DNA of 64,000 nt from Anaeramoeba flamelloides (Eukaryota; Metamonada; Anaeramoebidae), in the NCBI GenBank assembly GCA_027625915.1, contig JANTQA010000048.1, positions 2,046,001 through 2,110,000 on the forward strand, given 5' to 3'. Shown piece after piece: positions 38,501-51,500 of the stretch. The position numbers and the translations under genes were made by a program. The stretch's first letter is position 1. Each line of letters starts with the position of its first letter. Below the pieces are notes generated by a model, which was given only the letters and a program-made list of their open reading frames with translations, made no database searches and was not told the origin of the DNA.

Positions 38501-41500
38501 ATTGAACCCCAAAGTCATATTTAATATTATATAAATAAGTATTTTTTCAAAAGGTGATACTGGTTGTTTGGTTCTAAAAAAGAAAGCATTTGTTTGAAAT
38601 AAACCCCAATTCAAAATTTTTAACACACCAAAATTCGATTTGTGAAAAAAAAAAAACTTATTTAATCAATTCAAGAAGATTTACCAAATTAGAACCATTC
38701 ACTAATTGAAATGTTAACACTTTTTTATAAATTACAATACTCACAAAACAATAAATAAATAATTATCAATACAAATAAATTATGGGTGTGTTAAAAATTT
38801 TGGATGGGCAAAACAAAAAAATACATTAATAAATTTGTAAAAATTCTATTAGGAATATTGATCGATCAAATGGTTAGATACTACCAACTAATTTTATTTG
38901 AGTTCTTCTATTTAAAAGAAACTCAACTTTAACCTAATATCAATTGTTGAAAAAAATTTTGATCCAACGAAACAAATTACGTAATTCAAACAATAAAATG
39001 AAAACAAAAACTAAAAGATTAAAAAATGATTTTCATATTTTACAAAAATCAAAATTATTTCCAATTTGAATGAAATTGTATTGTTGTGATTGTTTGGAAT
39101 GTTTTAGCTGTGTGGAAAATTTTGAATTTTAGTTTACATACATCTTCTCATGTCTATTTTTTTTTGATTTATTGTTTGATTAATTTCAGCTATTCATCTT
39201 AACACATTCCTCATATCCAAATCACAATTTAATAAAACTCAAAATTTTGTAAAAAAAATGTTCATAAAATTGAAAAATTTATTGATTCAACCCTGATTTA
39301 CCTTTATTCTTTTAACAAATAAAATAATTAATAACATTTTGTTTTCCAAGTTTCAACATCTTATGGCACTCAAAAAATGTTTTTTCGCTAATGTTCTCAC
39401 AATTAAAATTTTCAAAAATGGGAAGATCTATTGATCTTTCTTCAAATCAAATAATACAAATTAAAATTTTATCTCAAATTGCAATTAGAAAGCATAGTTA
39501 AATCTCTAAAATTGTCATTTCTAATCGATTTTGTAGAGATCTTTGCTTTTTCATCTAATAATTAAGTAAAATATTTTAGAACCTGAAATAAAAATTTTTA
39601 TTTATTAATTGGAAAATAACAGTATAGAAATTTATCATTAATTCTTCACTAATAATGTCCGAAGAATGAAGTGTAACGAATGAGGAAAATAAAATCCGGA
39701 ATATTTTTTCCAATTTAGGCTATTTTTATTGACAAAGACAATAGAAACGAAAACCAAAGACAATCCTTTTTTTTTTGATGAAATAAAAAATTTCTTTGTT
39801 ATTAGACATTTTAAAAAAATACTGTTTAAAAATTTATATCAAAATTATCTTTAAAGACGCTAATACTCTGATAGATCTAATTTCTTACTAAATTAAAAAT
39901 TTTTTGAATCATTTTTTTCTAACCACATTATGATTATTTTTTTTGCTGTGATTCTTGTCAAATGGAAAATAAAAATTCTAAAGTTACATTTTACTTTATT
40001 TGTTCACAAAATCTACTGTATTATTACAACAACAGAACAAAAAAAAAATTAAAAAAGATCCAAAAGAATGTAAAAGGAAGAATAAAAGTTTAGCTTTCTA
40101 CAAAAATCAATTGAGATGATTTTTTTTTCTGGTTTTGATTGTATTTTTTTTAAAATATCAAGCGGTTATATGTTTATAATAATTAAAAAGTACATTATTA
40201 ATAAGATTTAATCATTAGCTGTTCTTGAATACTAAGATTATATTAATATATATATATATATAAACTAAATCCAAAAGTTTGGACACAGTCTAAACAGTTA
40301 AAATAATAACAATACGACAATTTACATTCAATTTGGAAAATTTTGATTTTACAAACTATTTCATTTTTTGTCTTTTTTGTTTAGTTTTCATTTCCTTTTT
40401 TCCAGTTACTTAATCTGTTTTGTTAGATCTGGAATTTTTTTTCGATGGTTGACGGAAGGTTAGTGTTGAGTTTTTTAAATTGGAAAATAACATACAATTG
40501 GTCGATGGTATCTTATCATTTGATCGATCAACAATTCTTGGTGAAATGTCAACAAATTTACCAATACATTTTTTGTTCTTGCTCGTTTCATTATTTTGGA
40601 TACAAACATTTTTTTTTTTTTTTGATTTTATATTTTTTTCTTTTATTTGGATGAAAATGATTACTTATAAAAACATTAATACTTGATTACTTAAATGTGG
40701 TTTAATATTAATTTTGGAAAAATATACTAAATTGAGTGTTTTTTTTTTGCCTATTTTTTATTTTGGGTGTGTCCAAATTTTTGTAATGGGATTTATATTT
40801 ATTTCAATTAATTATTTCGCAAACTATAATGCAATTTTATAAAATTAAATTTCAAATAATTATTTTTGAATTAAATATTGATATTTAATTCATCAAATAA
40901 TTCTTAAATGATTCATCAATAAACAAGATCAAAAAAAAAAATAAAAAATTAAAAAATTTAGAAAAACTTAATTTTCACTTTTCAAAGAAGTTACACATAT
41001 GCAAAAATTATTTCCTAATTTTTCAAGTTTTTTTTTTCTCTCTTTGAAAATTACAAGAAAGAAACTATTCAACTTTTTTATAAAAAAGATAAATGATTTT
41101 TTTTTTAAATGAATTAATAATTTAGGAAATGACTTTTTTTTACCTTTAAAAACTTAATTTTGGAAAAATTCTTTTCTTATCTTTTTTTAGTTTTAAATAT
41201 TATTTTTATTTCTTCACTTGAGGGAACTAGGAAGTTATTATTCCCTTAAAACAAAATTAATATAATTTATGAAATGGAAATTATCAAAATATAGAGATGT
41301 TTTTCTTGAAATATTCAAATAAACACGGATTTTGTTATTTTTAAATAAATTTTCGAGATTTAAGGGTATATTTCAAAATACATAAAATAATAAAAAAATT
41401 GGAAAATTTAAATTATATAATCTTTACTAAAAATTTTCCTTATTTCTATATTATTCTTATTTTTATATTATTCTTATTTTTATATTATTTTTATTTTTTA

Positions 41501-42241
41501 AAAAATGTAATAGGAGGTGTTGCTGTTGGTGCTTCAGCAGATTTATTTGTGACGCCCGTAGGTGCAATGGGTATTGGTGCATTAGCTGGAACAATCTCAA
41601 CATTTGGTTTTAATAAAATTACCCCATTTTTAAAATCAAGATTCAATATTCAAGATACTTGTGGTGTTAATAATCTTCATGGATTACCAGGTTTGAACTT
41701 TCGTTTTTTCTTGAATATTAAAGAATCAGTTTTAAATTATTAATTATTGCATTTCTACTCCCATTCTTTTTTTTTATTTTTTTCTTTTTTCTTATTCAAA
41801 ACCAAAGGATTACTCGGTGGGCTTTTTGGGATAATTAATGCTGCAATTGCAGAAAATGATCACACGCTATATAATGGTGCATATAATCAGATATTCCCAG
41901 AAGGTAAAAATCAAGTTAAAAGTCAAGTTGGTGCCTTCTTTACCACATTTGCTCTCTCACTTTTATCAGGAATTTTAACCGGAGTAATTTTAAAATTCTT
42001 CACAAGAAATGCAAACAAACCTTTCTCAGATAAAGAATTTTGGGTTCAAGAAGAAGAATCTACTGAATTACCAACATTTTCTAAATTTGAAACTGATCAA
42101 GACCAAATTGAACTCTCGGAAAGAAAATCACAAATTAAATTATCATCTCAATCATCAAATGAAAATTTAAATTCTGAAAAATCCGATGATAATAATTCAC
42201 TTGACAATCCTAATTTAATTTCATCTGGAAATTCAGATTAG
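35524..42241 (+). CDS. Rhesus-type (Rh) ammonium/ammonia channel
   Basis: Exons: 35524-36325, 36484-36525, 41514-41690, 41808-42241, all phase 1, giving 484 residues. Donors of introns 1 and 3 are GTTTGG and GTTTGA. Intron 2 is 4,988 nt. Rh proteins of the Amt/Mep/Rh superfamily are trimeric membrane channels for NH3/NH4+ (possibly CO2). Seen: [24 protein letters not shown] with Asp172, the pore histidines in [10 protein letters not shown] (His180) and NNLHGLPG (His337), and WPSFN. Splicing restores [24 protein letters not shown] and HGLPGLLGG, each spanning a junction and each matching Rh consensus. The length and about a dozen hydrophobic segments fit Rh better than bacterial Amt. The cytoplasmic tail is Ser/Glu/Asn-rich. 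The 42-nt second exon could be missed by automated prediction. Confidence 0.93.
37570..39460 (+). repeat. Interspersed repeat family J, copy 2 (Rh gene intron, longest)
   Basis: This 1.9-kb block contains everything seen in copy 1 (25815-27020) and copy 3 (9480-10345), so it is the most complete member. Further similarity to the kinase intron continues past 39460 (TCATTTCTAATCGATTTTGT, GAGATCTTTG). An open frame at 37990-38205 matches the position of the one in copy 1. No terminal repeats or recognised protein domain. Confidence 0.75.
40265..40800. mobile_element. Possible degenerate Tc1/mariner-like element
   Basis: Left end AAATCCAAAAGTTTGGACAC and right end, reversed, TTACAAAAATTTGGACAC are short inverted repeats about 500 bases apart. 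AAAAGTTTGGACAC resembles terminal repeats of Tc1-type transposons. The left end lies beside a TA microsatellite. The interior contains only broken reading frames; the frame at 40445-40654 does not resemble a transposase. It sits in the Rh gene's giant intron. Confidence 0.45.
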
Positions 42242-43615
42242 TTCTTTTATCATTTACAATTTCTTTAATTTTTAAGAAAATTTTGGTTCATAAAAAACAA
42301 ACTATTTAATTCAAAAACATGATTTAATTTTTTTTTGAATTACTAATACTTTTATTTGGTATTCAATTTTTATATTACATTTCAGTTTTATTTTTTAAGG
42401 GACTAGTCTTCTACGACAACAAGGCAAAATTTTAAAATATGTTATTGGTGCTATTCTCTACTTTCGTATTTTGTAGATCCCAAATGTCAAAAAATTCTGA
42501 TCGACTAAGAAACCCATAAAAGAAAATTGGTTTAGTTAGATCAATTTTTTTTTTCCATTTTTTCTGAAATTGAAAACTATTAAATTCATTTTATTTCTCA
42601 CATTATAACAAGTTTTTACCCCGTTTATTGTTATTTTGATCATTATTATACGATAACATTTCTATGTTACCAGTAATATTAATATAGAGATTTTTTTTCT
42701 TCTTTGAGATAAAACTTTTGGTTAACAAAAAAATGGTATATTTAAAGGATTAAAAAATAATTGTATTTTTTTAAGAATAGTAGTTATAATAATTAAAATT
42801 TTTAAGGTCATTTAAAAATTTTACTCAGAAATTTTGTTTTTGTTTTAAGATGAAAATCGATTTTACAAAATAAAATTTTCTTGAAGATATTTGGGAATTA
42901 GTTAATTTTATCCTTAAAATTCAAAATCATTTTTTTTCTGCCAAATATGATATTAAATTGTTATAAGGATTCTTGTGAATAAGACCAAACAATTTGTTAA
43001 AAAAATTTTTTTAAATTGAAAATCTTTTTTGAGATTATTTTTCATTTTTTACAATCAGAAAACAACTTTTTCAAAACCTTAAATAATAAATAAATATTTT
43101 TGCTTAATAGATCTCAATTTAATTGATAAACTGGAGTTAAGTTTCGACCGAATATTCATTTATTTAATCACCTAAACCACGAATAGTTTTAATGGCTAAG
43201 ATTTGAATTGAAATATTAATCAAAGAAAAAGAAACTAAATAAAAAATTTGCTTTCGAAATCAATACTTTCCAACATAAAACGAAAAATATGTTTTCCCAT
43301 TTTCAAGAATTAACTTAATTCTTAAACAAAATAATAGGTTACTTTTTTTTGTTTTATATTGGAAAGATGCAAATTTTGAATTTCAAAAAAGAGACTCAAA
43401 TCAATAAATTGTTTAAATGAGGTTCACTCATCGATTTCATAAGTCGAAACACAAATTACAAAAAAAAAAAATTTTCAAGATCTGGACAAGATTTCAATTT
43501 ATTTTCAAAAATGACTACTCCCTTAAGGGTTTTTTTCAAAAAATTAAATTATTTTTTCATTTTTATTTTTTTTTTTTTGATAATGTAATTCATTTGCAAA
43601 TTGTTTTTTTATTGT

Positions 43616-44100
43616 AGGATCAATGGCCACTGGGGTAAAATGTGTTATTCTTTTGTTATTGAATAAATAAAAATGATTGTAGAAAAAATCATATTTATAT
43701 TCTCTTGGTATTTTATTTGATCTTTGATCTTGATATTTGTTTAATAAATGTGAAAAATTTTCACTTCATTTTCATTTCCTTTTTCAAATAGAGACTACAA
43801 ATACCAACAAACTGTGTTTGGGAGCTTGATTTCTAAAATAAAAGTTTGGAAATTAAGTGAAAAATGTTTCATATTTATAATTCAAATACCAGTAGAAGCT
43901 CAAAATTTGTGTTGTTCTTTTTCTCAACAGGTTATATAGAATTTTATTTTTTCAATTTTTAAGAAAATCTGTTGGTTTATTCGTTTTATATAGACATACG
44001 AATGCCAACTGTCCTTTGATTTATATTATTCGGCTTATTTTTTATTTGTTCTTCAAATGTCAATTATAAAAAAAAATTGATATTTGAAAAAAAAAATTTT
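43616..44100 (-). repeat. Interspersed repeat family D, copy 3 (reversed)
   Basis: Read on the minus strand it matches 55800-56290 in order: TTTTCAAATATCAATT, TTTATAATTG, TTTTCTTAAAAATTGAAAAA, TTGAGAAAAA, ACTGGTAATTGG/ACTGGTATTTGA, TAGAAATCAAG, TTGGTATTTGT, AAAATTTTTCACATTTATTA and AGAATAACAC. It carries the segment missing from copy 1. Confidence 0.8.
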
Positions 44101-44659
44101 TTTGGATACTCGCCTTTTACAGAAATATAGTTTACATTATATTTTAGATTGTTTATTAAAAATTGAATTTAAAAAAAAAAAATGAAAGATTAACTCCAAG
44201 ATTATTTTTCTAAATTATTTTCACATATTGGGAACGTAATGAAAATAAAAATTTTTCCATTTATGGGAATCTATAATAATCAATCTATAGGTTTTTATTC
44301 AATAATTATTGAGTAATTTGTCAAAGTAAAAAATTGAAAAAATTGTTAGTTGCAATTTTTAAATATGAATTATTCAATACTATAATACTATTATTTTGGG
44401 TTTCTATCTTTAGATTTGGAAAAGTAATTATGAAAAAAAATTTCAAATTTTAAATTTTTTACTAGGGATCTTGAGTCGAAAATATAATAATTTATTATTT
44501 AAAAACAGTTTTAAAAAGTTTTTTTAGAGTAATTTGAACTAGGGGTTATTATATTATTTACTTTCAATTCTAGTACATTTCGGATTTTGGAAAAAAGACA
44601 TTAATTCCACTAATTTGTTAAATACATTGATTTTTCAAATACAAATGTAGCTCAAAATG

Positions 44660-44697
<38 letters not shown>

Positions 44698-45076
44698 CAA
44701 TAAGGAAATAAGTAAAAAATGATTATTTAAGTATTGGTTTGGAATTATCAAAGCAAAATTTTATTGGCAATTTAAAAAAAATTTTGAGAATGGTCAATTA
44801 TATAAGAAATCCGTACTTTTCAAAAAAAAAAAAAAACAGGGTGCCATATAAGTGGTTTATAACAAAGCACTCCATAATAAATAACAATCTATTCCCTTGG
44901 TAGAATATTATCTCTTTATCAAATATTTTTTTTTCCTATTTAATTGTATTTTGAATCTAAGAAATATAATCAATGTAAAAACAAATGAAAAATCTCAATC
45001 CAGAAAGTTTGTAAGCCGTTTTCTTTCAATGGAGTTATGTAACTGAACTAAAGAGATGTATCTTCAACTCTATGGT

Positions 45077-45515
45077 ACCGTTTTCTCCAATCTACCTTAA
45101 AATTTTAAATAAAATGCAACTGGGTTTTCTATTCTTATTTTTCATTTTCAAATAATTCGGAAATAAGAGTTATTATTCAAAAAAAAATTTCAATAAATGA
45201 GCTATTATTCAAATTTCGAAAAATTAAAAAAAAAATTTTGAATATTCATGAAGTACTTTAAAATATCATTCAAAAAAGGTAAATTTTAAAAGATCAGTAA
45301 ATATTGATATTTTTTTTGAGCTGTTTTGGACTGATAATTTTTAAGTTTCATGGGATCTTGAATTTTTTTTTTAATTTTTCGAAATTTGAATAATAGCTCA
45401 TTTATTGAAATTTTTTTTTGAATAATAACTCTTATTTCCGAATTATTTGAAAATGAAAAATAAGAATAGAAAATCCAGTTGCATTTTATTTAAAATTTTA
45501 TGGTAGATTGGAACG
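45077..45515. mobile_element. Foldback element family I with nearly identical long arms
   Basis: Arms 45077-45243 and 45358-45515 are almost perfect inverted copies. Shared blocks include CCAATCTACC, TTTTAAATAAAATGCAACTG, CTATTCTTATTTTTCATTTT, TTCGGAAATAAGAGTTATTA, CAATAAATGAGCTATTATTC and AAATTTCGAAAAATT. The near identity implies recent insertion or arm conversion. The 115-base centre has no coding frame. Only one copy was seen in the window. Confidence 0.9.
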
Positions 45516-45631
45516 GCTCTATTTTTGTAAATTCATAAAAAAAAATTGCAACAGATATTATTCAGAAAAAGAAGAAATGTATATGAACTTAATAATACAT
45601 TTTTTGTTTCAATTTTATATGATTGTCAACT

Positions 45632-45836
45632 CCATTTCAAAATCATTGTCCCCTTAAAAATTAATTTTTGAAAAATTATATTTTTATAAATTGAAGTTAT
45701 CTATTATAATAAAAAAATTTCGCTTTTAATATTCAGTTATATACACAAGAATTATTTATTTTTCATCTAAAAATAAAATAAAAAAAAGTAAAAAAAATTG
45801 GACCATTGATTATGAAATTTAGTTTACAGATCATTT
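45632..45836 (+). repeat. Interspersed repeat family C, copy 2
   Basis: Shares TTTCAAAATCATTGTCCCC, TATAAATTGAAGTTATCTAT, ATTCAGTTATATACAC, CTAAAAATAAAATAAAAAAA and GATTATGAAATTTAGTTTA with copies at 4426 and 63564, in the same order and orientation. Confidence 0.8.
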
Positions 45837-46555
45837 AAACTAACTTTTAATATAAATTACCTTCATCATCAATATACAAAAATTGAACAATAATGAAAGT
45901 AAATTAGTTTTTTTGCATGTTTTTCTGTCACCTCAAACTCTATGTTTTCCTCAAACAGTTCTTATTTGATGATCCGATCCTTTCAACAACAAAACAGTAA
46001 AAAATAAAATAATTATTTTTTTGCTTGATCATTCTTCTTTCACATTTATATTTCTTTTGTTAAAGAATCTTGGTTGGTATATATAAAATAATATAATAAT
46101 AAACAATATTTCTTCTCAACGACTTTTATCATCAAATATTCTCTGTTCGAATCTTGAATATTGTCATACTGAACTTATTATCTGGAGTAAATATTTTAAG
46201 GATATCACTTATGTACTGATGAAAAAATAAAATCGAAAGAGGTGATAAAAATAAGTTTTAGGTTTTTCTTCGTTAAAAATACTTGTCTCAATTTTGAATT
46301 TTGTTTTCTTGAATTTTTCCCAAATTTCACCCATAGTTATCAGAATAATTAAAAATTACCATTTTTGCCAGAAGATAGAATACTAGAAAAAGATGATCTT
46401 CTCTTCAAAGTGCTAGATACTTTGTTTCTAGAGTTTTTATTTTTTGCATTATTGTTTCTATTTTCTCACTCTTTGCGATATTTCTTTGTAGTAAAAAAAA
46501 AAAAATACCTTTTTACACTTTTCCAACAAAACAGAAAATCTTTCGATCAGTAGAA

Positions 46556-47968
46556 ATGAATTCTTCTTTAAGAAAACACCGAACACGTGAAGGGTTTCAA
46601 CGAAGTGCACAGAGCACAAAATACCAAAAAAAGAAAGAAAATCCAAATAATCAAAAACAAACACAAACACAAACACAAAAAAGAACGAGATCAAATGAAA
46701 AAGGAAAATCTTTACAACAAGAACAAAAACAGTTTTTCACACCAAAAACAAATTCTCAATCAATTAATAAAAATAATAATACCTTGCCCAATAATTTTCG
46801 ACTTCAAAAATATTCAAATTTAAAAACAAAACCAAAAGAAAACCTCGACACAAACACAAATTCAAAAACAAAAATCAAAAAAAGAACACAACCAAAAAAT
46901 GAAAGTAACCCTATTCCTTATAAAAACAAGGAACGACAGACCAAATATCAGAGCAAAAAAATCAAAAGGATCCCTCTTCATAACCCAGATTCAAAGTTCC
47001 TAACAAGCAGCACAAGTTTCGTTGTTTCGATAAATAATGAAAGACATAAATTAATCCACTCAAATTCTGAAATAATTTCTTCAACTTTAATGAGAAAAAC
47101 AACAAAACAAAAAAAAGAAAAAAAAATAGGAAATAAATTTTCCTTTTCGCCAAAAGTATTAAAAAAGAGAATAAATTCAGATCGCCCCTTTGCCACGAAA
47201 AGCAATTACCAAATTAATAAAATGAAAAGAAAAGCATTAACATCCTCACCAAACCGAAAACCAAATATTAAAAAAAAGACAAACACAAGCACACACCCAA
47301 AAGAAAGAACAGTTCTCCAAAAAAAGAATGACAAAAAAAGCCTTAAACTTAAAACCCAGAATACCAATCAAACCAACAAACCAAAACTGGAACACCTCAA
47401 CTTCCAACACCCAAAAAGTAATACCAAAAAATATGACAATAAACAAAACTCTACGACAACAGAAAAAAATTTTGACAAAAAATTGTGGTTTCCAACCCTA
47501 ATGAAAGATTGTCCCCAAGTGGTAGAATTCCGCGAAAGAATTAAACCATTCTCAAAAATGGATTCTTTTGGAAAACTGTTTAAAAGGGGTTTGACAGACT
47601 CTAAAAGGCAAACATATGGCGATGATTTAACCCAATTAATTTTGATATATTTGAAGAAAAAGGGTTTCCAAAAAACATTCCAGTCTTTAATTTCTGAAAG
47701 CAATGTTAAAGGTAAAATCAAGATAATTTCACTCTAATTTTCTTCCTTTCATTTTTTTCAAAGTATTCCTTCAAAATTTCTTATTTTAATTCATAAAATT
47801 TGAATTTTTTGTTTTCTCTTTCCAGAAAGAAAAATGTTTATGATTGTAAAAAATATATAGAAAAATGATAATATATGTTTACAAATACAAACACATCACA
47901 GGTATGACTATTTTTTTGATTTCATTAAACGTGATTTACACGTGTGAGTGACGCTGAAAATTCGTTTG

Positions 47969-47999
<31 letters not shown>

Positions 48000-48537
48000 A
48001 TCAAAACACAAAAAAAATTAGATGAGCTGATCTAATTTGGAATTGGTAAAAAAGTTAAATTTTGATCACTTTTCAAACAAGTAATTTTTTTTTTTTAAAA
48101 AAAAATAATAATTCTTTTTTTCAGTGTTTAAAGAGTTTACAATTTCCAAAAGATTTAAGCAGAAAACCCACTTTGTATTATTTTGGTGTTTTCAAAATAG
48201 AAAACCAAACTATTTTCATGGTTTTAAATTGAAATAAATCACCTTTTAAATGGGAAATCGCGAATTCCCATTGTTTCCAATACCTTTAAGGCAATTATGC
48301 CCTACCTATATATATATATATATATATATATTCGTTGTTTTTAAGGTTTTTTGTTTGCATTTTTTGGCATCCCAGAAACGAAAAGTATGATTTCAAGAGA
48401 ATTCGAGAACTTTTTCAAAAAATAAAACAAGGAAGGTAACGTAAAAAAAATGTAAAAAATTCGAAAAAGGTGCATCTATAGGTCTTTCATGATTTTAAAA
48501 CGATAAATTGTACTAAAGGTGATACACACACACACAC

Positions 48538-48582
<45 letters not shown>

Positions 48583-51500
48583 TAAACAAATACATGTATC
48601 CATGTATACACATACAAACGTTTATGTGTATGATATATATCCCTTAAAACCCAAATATACTAATTGCCTTTCAAACAAATTTTTTAATTTGAAATGTTAT
48701 CAAAGGATTATAAGATATAGAATTTATAAACAATTATTTTAGAAATAAAATTTTGGAATTCAAAATTGTATAGTTACTTACAATAAAAAAATAACTTGAA
48801 AAAAATAGCTTGAAAAAAATTTTCTTGGTTCTGTGAGTTTATTTTTTTTCTAGGGAAATTATATTAAAAAAATTTTTTTTTTATTTTAAAAAGTTGAATC
48901 TATCAAATATTCATAAAGATAGCCAAAAATCAATAATACTCCAAAATTTTTTTAAAACTTAAAAAAAACTATTTGAACAGCTTCCAAAGAAATTCTAGTG
49001 CCAATACACTCTGAGTTTAATGGTTGAATCGGAATTTTATAGTAAAAAACATTTTTTTTTTTTAACTGAAACATCTAAAATGTGAAAAATTGTAAATTTT
49101 GGGGAATAGTATTCAGCCCATTTTGTATGCAATGAATTGGTATTTTAGATGCCTGCAACATTTCTGATCATTGCTAAATGATATGAACTAAGGAGAGAAA
49201 ATGTCTTTAAAAAGACAATTTCTAATTGTGTATCATTACTCATAATTTTGTAGTTTTAAATGCAATCCAAAAATAACCGAGTAATATCTAATCATACTTA
49301 TACCCTACCGTACACAAGTTTACTCAAGTCAAACCTGATTTAAACTCTCCATTCCATAAGAGAAATTGGTTTAATCTAACCCAATACCCACAACACCATA
49401 CCAAACCTAACACAACCCATACCAAACCCAAGCATGCCCTGGAATACATATTTTACCTACTATAACAAGTACTAACATACTCAAATATATTAAAAAGGTA
49501 CCAAAAAAAAAAAAAAAAAAAAACTTTTCAGAGGGCTTAAAGTAGAAAATTCAAAAAAAAATTTTTTTTCTTAAAGTAAAATTGTTATTTTATCATGAAA
49601 ATTTATCTCTGAACACCATAGTATCTTAAAAGTTCTTCAAAAAGTGTTTTTAAGTGATTAAAAAAAATTCTGGTATTTTCGATTTTAGGGAATATTTCAA
49701 ACACCCAAATGTTTGTCTACACTTCAAAAACTTATTAGTTTTAATGATTAGAAATCATCATATTTTACTGGAAATTTTTGTGGGGCTTTGCACCCCCGCA
49801 TTGCTTAAAATACTTAATTAAATAATTTATTCATTACAGAAGATATTTTGGCATCACATACAAAATATGTTTTATCTATTGATTACCATTCAATAACAAT
49901 ATCTATACTTGATTCTAAATAATTAAAAAATAAAAAAAATATAAAACAAATTTGAAAAAAAAATAATATTTTTTTTCATTGCAAAATTTGACACTCTTTT
50001 CAACAAGAAATTTTTTCAAATTTAAATATCTGTCATTATTTCCCGGTTTGTAGGGAAATATCGCTAATATTTTCCCCATAATGAATTTTGAAAGACATTT
50101 GGATATCACGAGGGCTTTAGCACGAGTGTAGATGTACAAACTGTCTTGAAAGATTCATTATGGGGAAAATATAAGATATTTCACGAAAACAAGGAAAATA
50201 CAAAAATTTTTGTCCTGACAACTTACTTGATACTAAAACAAAAACTAAAAAATTGAAGATCCTACTACTTTATTGTTTTTTCATTAAATAAAAAAAAGAG
50301 TTTTTTTTTCTATTTTGGTTTTTTTTTGATAAAATTTCAAATCTAATGGTAACAAATGAAGAGGGGTTTAAAGGGTTATTTGAGTATCATTTAAATTTCT
50401 TTTTTATTTTCTGTTTGAGGATCCAATATTCTCAAAATGAATACACAGCACCACATAAAATTTAACCAACAGTTGTTTTTTTTTGAATATTTCCTCAATA
50501 ATTTAGGTTTTAATGGGGTTTCTCTAGACAAGATGTTTCGATCCAGTGATTAGGTGTTTTTTTTTTTTGATTTTTTTTGTATCTTTTTCAGACTGTTAAC
50601 CAACGAACTAAAGTTTCAATTAACAGTGTATGTAACTTTTTGCATCATTGAATTATTGAAATTCCCTGTATTTTTTTGCATTTATTGTTCCTTGTAAGAG
50701 ATCTTTTTTTTCTTTTTACTTTTGTTTCAACATTTTAACTAAAAAGCCAGTTATTTCAATCAAAAGAAAAAAAATGAAAACACAAAGCTTTTTTTTCAAA
50801 CTTTTATATTGGTTTAACCAAGAGCCACTTGTATTTTTCAACTTTTTATGTGTAGCTTTAAAACACTGAATAAGAATTAAAACATCACACTTTGAAATAT
50901 TAAAGCTACTTTCCAAATACTTTTTTTTCTACAAATTATGGCTTCTCTAAAGACACAGTACTCAAAGAAAACCCTCTTAAAACACTTCTTTTCACTTTTG
51001 TAACTGCGAAATGTTTTTTTCGCGTTACAAAATTTTGACTCAACTGTTGAGAAACAAAATGGAAAAATTGGTTGGGTAAACTTGGATTCTTCATTTAGAA
51101 CACATTCCTGCTCATTAGATCTAATTTTTAAATTTTGTCAAGAATTATTCGGTTTTTTGAGATAAACCTAAAATCCACCCACAGGTAGTACTAAATATGA
51201 ATACCATTTTTGGTGAAGCAATATCGCTAATACTTTGTAAAGTGGGTATCCACTTTTCTTTTCATTTTTTGGATTTTTTTCCGTGGAGGGACATAACTGG
51301 CCAACAATCCCAAGTCGTATTAATATTTGAATTTTTTTTTTTAATTTTATTATTTTTTAATTTTTGACTTTTTAAAATCTAGACATAAAATAAACAATAT
51401 TATTGAATAACAGTCCATAGATCAAAAATTATTTTCAAATATCTGGATTAATTTAGATTTGAAAAATTCAAATTTTTCAAATATATTATTCAAATTTTTA

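Larger units (their letters stand above)
42242..46555. other. Intergenic region between Rh and RasGEF genes
   Basis: Contains a reversed family-D repeat, a large foldback element (family I), a family-C repeat and a TA microsatellite at about 44661-44696. The last 200 bases before the RasGEF ATG have an open frame (46365-46553) with a varied first third (PEDRILEKDDLLFKVLD). It may be 5' UTR or an unrecognised exon. No RNA gene was seen. Confidence 0.6.

Noticed and set aside
43417-43617. 66-codon plus-strand frame next to family D copy 3
   Set aside because: Low-complexity, beside and reaching into a repeat, with no splice partner.
46458-47721. Several minus-strand Phe-rich frames over the RasGEF first exon
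   Set aside because: They are complements of lysine-rich coding sequence with no family features.
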